Shown piece after piece: positions 58,201-64,000 of a DNA stretch of 64,000 nt. The DNA comes from Pelodera strongyloides (lineage: Eukaryota; Nematoda; Chromadorea; Rhabditida; Rhabditidae): positions 62,001-126,000 of the forward strand of contig JAANDG010000198.1 of the NCBI GenBank assembly GCA_036852015.1, in the 5' to 3' direction. The notes beneath the pieces were generated by a model. The model was not told the origin of the DNA and searched no databases. It was given only the letters and a program-made list of their open reading frames with translations. Made by a program: the position numbers and the translations under genes. Each line of letters starts with the position of its first letter. Positions within the stretch are counted from its first letter, which is position 1.

Positions 58201-61200
58201 ACGCAATCTATAAACAACAACCAAAATTACAAATTAAAGCGAAATACCAGCCGGTTTTAGAAACGCATCGTGGACGACTAAATTCTTACGTATTTATGTT
58301 AATTTGCTCGATTTTAGCTCGATTTTTTTATTCTAATTTATGTTCATTTTCACAAGCTGCATAATAATGCTGGTGTACTCGATGTGTTTCAATACCGGCC
58401 GGTATTTCGCTTTAGACGCTAGATTACTGTTTACTGCTAGATCGAGCTATAAGTCACTGCCACAAATATACTCTTGCAAAATAGTCCACAGTCTCAAGGT
58501 TCTTCTTATCAAGTCTACATGTAACAACACAATACACTGGTGACTGGAATAAAGAACTCCAACGCACTTAATCAGAGCCTCTTTGAGTCGTTCGTTCTGC
58601 TGTTCGAGTTGCTTCACTTGCACGCTGTTTCCCTGCAGAAAACAGGAATTCGGTTAGGAAACAAAGGTAAACATGAACAATACATTTTTTTTGTAAATAA
58701 ATAAAGGTAATAACATGATGCTAGTCTATGGTACGAAACTAACATATATATAACAATGAATACTTTCTATTTAGACGAACAGAAGTGGATAAAGTGTGGC
58801 AAGATGTATTTCAGCTTTCAGCGCAGTTTTCAACTAGAAAACACTGTGGCAATATGTTTAAACTGATCTTTCCTCGATGGAGTAACCAAGCTTACGTTTC
58901 AAAACCACTTGTTATACCATTTGCATACACATATATGCTTCAACTGACCGCAATCAATCCTCCATCTCCCACTCCGGCTGCCATTTCCTCCTTCAGAATC
59001 TCCAGTTCGGCTTCCAATTCTTCAGCTTTGTCCTTCAGCGCGTCACACTAAAAGGAAAACATAAATACATGTAAAGGAAAGGAAAACACTTGCAGAGGTC
59101 ATATCCACGCACGTCATAAAGGTCATACAGGTCAAAGGTCATATCCACGTCATAAAGGTCATACAGGTCAAAGGTCATATCCACGTCATACAGGTCAAAG
59201 GTCATATCCACGTCATAAAGGTCATACAGGTCAAAGGTCATATCCACGTCATACAGGTCAAAGGTCATATCCACGTCATAAAGGTCATACAGGTCAAAGG
59301 TCATATTCACGTCATACAGGTCAAAGGTCATATCCACGTCATAAAGGTCATACAGGTCAAAGGTCATATCCACGTCATAAAGGTCATACAGGTCAAAGGT
59401 CATATCCACGTCATAAAGGTCATACAGGTCAAAGGTCATATCCGAAAACGCGATTTGCTTTATTTTGGGCTTACTTAGTGACCACAAAAAGTGCTCGTGC
59501 ACGAAGCGTCGATAACCCAAACAAACAAATTAAAAACCACTTCCGGGGGATGCTTCTATGTGACCGCCGTGACCTGATGCTCTGCAGAGAACGGAACCCT
59601 GAACCTAACACCACAAATATAAATCGCAACCTCTTGTTGGAGAATTTCCGCCTTCTCCTCGGCCATTTCCTTATCAATTGTGGCCATTTCGATCATTTCT
59701 TGGGCAGACGACATGTCCTCCTGGTTGGCCTCGCGCCAATCCCGCAGTTCCGTTGCTTCCTGAACAATACCACATTATTTGCTAAAGGGATTGATTCGAG
59801 GTTTGCTAAAACAAAAATGCTGGCTTAATTCCTTTGCAACAATATTCCAAATGCAGAATGTCAAATCTCATTGCTAATCAAATCGGTCATCTGTTTCCGT
59901 TTACATGTTCGTTTCTAATTTTCATCCTCGGATGCACTCCTTTGGGTGTATTTAATAAAAAAGAAAAAAGCACCAGTTTCTGGAAGACTGACATGAAAAT
60001 TCCAACAATTGCGCCATAAACCGGACACAAATTACGCCTATACTATGTGTCACAAGGTTCATGTCCTTGGGTTCCCATTTAGTCGACATTATCTCGATGT
60101 ATACATGTTAAACATTAAATATTTATTAATGATAATCTATCAATCTCCCACCCTCTTTGACTCAGCCAACTGTCTCTGCGTATCGGCCAGTGTGTCCGAC
60201 ATCTTCTGCTTGTGTTCGGTGAGCGCTTGTAGTTGAATCTTGCACCGTTCAAACTCCAACAATTTTGCCTGGTCCTCTTTGCGCTTCATTCTGCAAAAAA
60301 AAATTTAACCTTAGAGAACTTCTCCCTAAAAAACCCACCAACAACGCACTACAGTAGTTATAAATAAACTAGTGTCTACCAAAGAAAAGACTAATCGAAA
60401 TTCAAGGCACGCCAGGGCAAACATAAAATACACAAGAACGAAAAGCATAATCACCTCAGAGTCTCGAGTTTTTCCGAAAGGTCTTTCACTTCCACACGAA
60501 GATATTCCAGTTCTGTTCCAGAGTTCATTCCTGACGGAATTGGGGGTGGGGCGGCCAACGTGGTCTAAACGCAAACGCTCATTACTATCAAATCTCTAGC
60601 AATTTTGTCATCCTCCGATATTTCACAAAAAAGAAAAGGCAAAGGTCAGCGTATTGCAATACACAAACGCAAACCACACCAGAAATTTGATACTAAGGTT
60701 CACAAATCAAGTCAAAACTACAAATACATACATACGTACACGGCACGAATACACACAGACGCATACACTAGATTCAATCACGACCATACAGAACAAATAT
60801 GTAACACGATTACCTCTTCCATTTTCTTGACCCTATTAAGAACGGAAGGCGACTGAAGCGGGCCTTCATCTGGCTCCTCCTCTTTTTGTACCGGTGGAGC
60901 GGGCAACTTCTTCGGAACCTCTTGCTTCGGAAGTGCTGTCGGAGGTTGCACCGGTTTGGGAACAGATGTCTTCGGCTGAAAAGTCGAATCAACATATCGG
61001 TAAGCATTTCTTACTAGAAGAAAAACACAAACTGGAAATGTGCGAACAAAAGCAAGGAAGAACTAAGCGGCAGCCCAACAGTTTGGTAGGGATTAGAGCA
61101 GAAAAGAAAAGATTTAGCCTTAAAAGATGTGTATGTTAAATAGTATGTACACCATATATTAATCAGATTATGGATATCTTAATTAGATTAGGGATATTTA

Positions 61201-62901
61201 ATATTATTGATTTAGAACACGTTTGTTTTATAGGTTCACGTTTTGTTAATGAAAGTACGGAGATGGTCATGATAAAAAGGTGTAATATAGAAAAAAATGG
61301 ATGTAGGCAAACAGAGAAGTGGAACACAAACGCACCGCAATTGTCGAAGAATGTTATGAATAGAATAATGAGCACAGAAACAACGTAAGTTTTAGGTAAG
61401 AGAGGAATATCATCAGGTGAAGCAAATAAGACTAAAAGCAGTCTTGGATGGAAATCGATAATCAGAGCAAAAGCAAACGGGTGCAAAATTGAAAATATAT
61501 GTTAGGAAAAAAGCTAGTGAGGCCGGAGGACTCATTATTTACGACATACGCTTGTTTGATATTAGCCTATATATGTGGATCCAAATTTCATGTGAATAAC
61601 AATACTTTCACACAATCAAAACAGGTACTAAGCGACCAAACAAGGTTGTGTGACACGATTTACCGTAACCAATGACGATTTGGGGGTTGTTGTTTGTCTT
61701 TCCGAAAGACGGCTCGATGATGCCGATTTTTTCTGTATAAGTTCATTAAAATTAACAGCCCGGCCCGAAACTGGAGTTTGAAAGATCGGTAATCGGGTAA
61801 TTGTAACAATTTGAAGAAAAAAATGAGAAAAAAGAAGAGTGTCACATACGAAAAAACATACCTCCGCGTCTCTCGGCGAGGTTTTCTTGGCTGACCGTGT
61901 AAGCTTCTCGACTGAAGCTGCGGGGCTCATTCCGGGCGACGACTGAAACACATGTTACTTAAAATGGTATTTATTATATGTGGTTTCAGAGTAAGGATCG
62001 GAAAGTTGTGTACTTAAAGTATGGGTCATCCTGTTATTATGCTTTAATGCAAAACTATAACTGACCCCAGGCGAAAGTTTGGAATGCGAGCCCGATCCAG
62101 ACGATGCTTTCCGTAGTTGGGATGCTGGTGCTATAAGACCTGACGCAGTCCGCGCACCAATCTTAGAGCCTTCTTTCTTCAGCTGCAAAACAAGCTTTAT
62201 GTTAGAACATGAAGTTATAAACTGATGATCCAAGAGTAAGGCGTATTAGAACACTTTTAATATGAACCCTTCACCACTTCACCTTCACTGTTTGTTAAGC
62301 AAGTTCTTTTATATTATTTTATACTGTAATTTTTCGTTTCATTGTTTCATTTCTTGCAATTTTTACACCGCGTAAGAAGCTGAGCCTCTTGAATGTGCTC
62401 AGCCTGTGTGTGTTTCTCTCTTTTCATGTTAATTTACATTTGATACTGTTTTTCGTTTGCCTAAATAAAGAGTTTAATATATAATATATAATAAGAAACA
62501 ATAAGGCAACAAAAATACCAATACGAACCTGCGATGGTCTTATAAATAGTCCGTGGTTGGGCTCGCAGGAGAAGTATTCAACTCCTTGCACAGTGCCATT
62601 GTTCTTACCCTTGGGCTCGTCGAGAATGACACCAATCCATTCACCTTCGGAGAACTGAGTGGAACCTTTGAAGGCGATTCGACCCCTGCCATTCTTTTCT
62701 AAACCACGAAGTACATTGCTAGTAATGCAATAATATATCGTAGCACACAAAAATGGAGTCCAAGGGATCAAATACAATTTTTTTCCAAGCAAAAAAAAAA
62801 AGAAATAAAACAACAACAATATTCCCCTCAAACCACTAGTAGCTCCATTCGAAGCAAATTCAAAATATTTCACCTGTTTCAACTCGCGTTCCCACATCCA
62901 T
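49275..62901 (-). CDS. DCTN1: Dynactin subunit 1 (p150-Glued)
   Basis: 34 exons, about 1260 residues (human 1278), all in one frame. High-to-low starts/ends: 62901-62874, 62698-62529, 62182-62066, 61942-61862, 61732-61664, 60975-60814, 60564-60455, 60290-60152, 59759-59631, 59047-58949, 58632-58568, 58207-58133, 57976-57892, 57726-57650, 57252-57123, 56853-56737, 56198-56094, 55879-55780, 55603-55518, 55257-55127, 54590-54422, 54197-54126, 53777-53718, 53409-53278, 52949-52747, 52621-52531, 52254-52102, 51943-51825, 51722-51611, 50914-50744, 50478-50326, 50007-49891, 49585-49493, 49337-49275. It is the large dynactin arm that links dynein to microtubules and cargo. The N-terminal CAP-Gly domain has KNGRGRIAFKG, GEWIGVILDEPKGKNNGTVQG and CEPNHGLFIRPSQ. 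A basic Ser/Pro region follows, then the first coiled coil (EILTLDREMAEE-like AQEMIEMATIDKEMAEEKAE). NMDLEDKL and FLPDNFKKPGGDNDSVIL mark the dynactin domain, then the second coiled coil. The intron at 57122-56854 is GC-AG. The last three exons are assigned by phase and by total length. Confidence 0.96.
56269..56399. repeat. Short MITE, ATGGGGTTTCC family
   Basis: TTAATGGGGTTAGTATACC at the left and CATACTTGGAAACCCCATAA at the right, in a dynactin intron. Confidence 0.85.
57269..57510 (+). repeat. Dispersed 230-bp repeat, copy 2
   Basis: Match to 47063-47290 with scattered differences, ending at CACCTCAGGCGGCG. It lies in the dynactin intron next to exon 57252-57123. Confidence 0.85.
58233..58414. 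repeat. TTTAAAGCGAAATACC-family MITE
   Basis: ATTAAAGCGAAATACCAGCC at the left and CCGGCCGGTATTTCGCTTTA at the right, in a dynactin intron. Confidence 0.92.
59096..59441. repeat. Minisatellite with 36- and 27-bp units
   Basis: About ten units built from CGTCATAAAGGTCATACAGG and TCAAAGGTCATATCCA; seven are 36 bp and three are 27 bp. It lies in the dynactin intron between exons 59759-59631 and 59047-58949. Confidence 0.95.
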
Positions 62902-63342
62902 TTCAGTTCATCAACTCAATCCAACGGAGACAAGAAAGTCCTGTGTGTCTTAATAGTAAACTTAACCAACGGCAGAACGAACAAACTCTTCGCAAATCAC
63001 CAGGAGGAGATACAACGATGGATGCACATTCAATCGTGTAAAATGTAACAATTCAACTGCAAAGATACATAATAAAATATAATAAAGAAGAAAGAGCATT
63101 ATTCATTCAAATTTCAAAAATTCCTCGAATCCGACGAAAAAAATTAAAAAATCCAAAGAGTACATGCTGTTCCGAATTGCGATAGTTCTGAAATCTAGAA
63201 CGCCGTCAATAGTATAATCTCGTAGTTTACGAGAGAGTCACTTCTGGAGAGAGAGTGCAGAGAAAGAGAGCACCTCTTGATGAAAACTACGGAATAGTAC
63301 GAATTACGAAATTAGGGGCGTTTCCGTTTTGGGTTTCCAGGT

Positions 63343-63606
63343 TATGGGGTTTGCAAGTATGCCCGATTTTCCTTGCAAGTATCGAAAAATTTATCGTATC
63401 TTGGCACTACACGAGCATATCTACAGGCAGTTTTTACGACCGATCGCCACGGGACCAATTGTTCAACAAAAAATGTTATTGATGGCGGATTTTCTATAGT
63501 GCGGATGTGTCAAAATTACGGTAAAAGTGTGTAAAAAGCACACGATTTTGCGAATTGATACTTGCAAGGAAAACTCGCGGTTTTTGGCATACTTGCAAAC
63601 CCCATA
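63343..63606. repeat. Long element of the ATGGGGTTTCC family
   Basis: TTATGGGGTTTGCAAGTATG at the left and CATACTTGCAAACCCCATAA at the right. The interior is the inverse of 39088-39353 (ACGACCGATCGCCACGGGAC). Confidence 0.88.
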
Positions 63607-63766
63607 ATCCCAAAAGTTCGGTGTCATACGCTACCGTATTTCTGCACGAAAACTAAACTGCATATATAATATGAAAAATTAATTAAAAATGTGAAAAAAA
63701 TTAAAAAAAAAATTCTCGTGTAGTTCCAATATACTGTAAGTTTTTGCCATACTCGGAAACCCCATT
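63604..63766. repeat. Short MITE, ATGGGGTTTCC family
   Basis: Core TTCGGTGTCATACGCTACCG, CATATATAATATGA and TTCTCGTGTAGTTCC, ending ATACTCGGAAACCCCATTAA. It shares its left boundary with the neighbouring long element. Confidence 0.8.
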
Positions 63767-64000
63767 AATTTCACGGAAATATTTCTGCCGTTTTGACCGA
63801 AGAAAATATTTATTGCACCTATTCTTCTCGTAGAGGTAGTTCTAGGATTGTTATTAATAGGGCATCAAGAAATGTTCGGAAACATTCATTTGTCCATAGA
63901 ACTTCCCTTATGATTGAACAAAACGTTACTTCGAATTTGCTTCGAATTTGCGTGTTTATTTTACTACCACTTTATTATGTTTTATTGATTTAGTATGTGT

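Larger units (their letters stand above)
62902..64000. other. Region upstream of dynactin
   Basis: No coding exon seen. The first 400 bp should hold the dynactin promoter or 5' UTR; no strong TATA box is obvious. Two MITEs lie side by side at 63343-63606 and 63604-63766. Confidence 0.55.

Noticed and set aside
59035..59520. 161-residue DLYD-repeat frame as a separate protein
   Set aside because: It lies inside a dynactin intron, comes from a minisatellite, and has no start context or splice link in frame.

Overview
This is a eukaryotic window, most likely from a nematode. The reasons are a TWK-type two-pore potassium channel, many short exons split by 100-700 bp introns with (T)nCAG or TAG acceptors, splice acceptors only 2-6 nt before a start codon (as seen in spliced-leader trans-splicing), and many short inverted-repeat transposons (MITEs). 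Introns are less uniform than in Caenorhabditis, so I do not name a genus. Gene models were built by hand: exon ends were chosen so that reading frame, splice sites and protein family all agree.

Layout. 1-3597 (+): the 3' part of a mitochondrial processing peptidase beta / bc1 core-1 gene. 4562-6498 (+): Elongator subunit ELP6. 8764-21036 (+): a 25-exon K2P potassium channel of about 796 residues with a long acidic tail rich in Q-T motifs. 24328-27678 (+): a small secreted, probably GPI-anchored protein of unknown role. 28667-38564 (+): three tandem copies of a five-exon four-transmembrane gene. A fourth, inverted and apparently truncated copy lies at 46826-47788 (-). 49275-62901 (-): a 34-exon dynactin p150 gene (DCTN1/dnc-1, about 1260 residues) that starts with a CAP-Gly domain.

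The accessory part is 21-48 kb. It holds a 1.64 kb LTR element without coding capacity, with two 340-bp LTRs that look identical, inside an intron of tetraspan copy 2. A diverged LTR fragment, a truncated tRNA-Gly-like sequence, a nested MITE stack at 42.7-44.7 kb and several minisatellites are also there. Several MITE families share a TTTAAAG...CTTTAAA end and recur in introns of almost every gene here.

The genes do not form one pathway. MPP-beta (mitochondrial import), ELP6 (tRNA wobble modification) and dynactin (dynein transport) are housekeeping genes. The K2P channel, the GPI protein and the tetraspan cluster are membrane or surface functions. The tetraspan cluster, with its conserved 18-nt first exon and conserved upstream region, is the most interesting little-known part.
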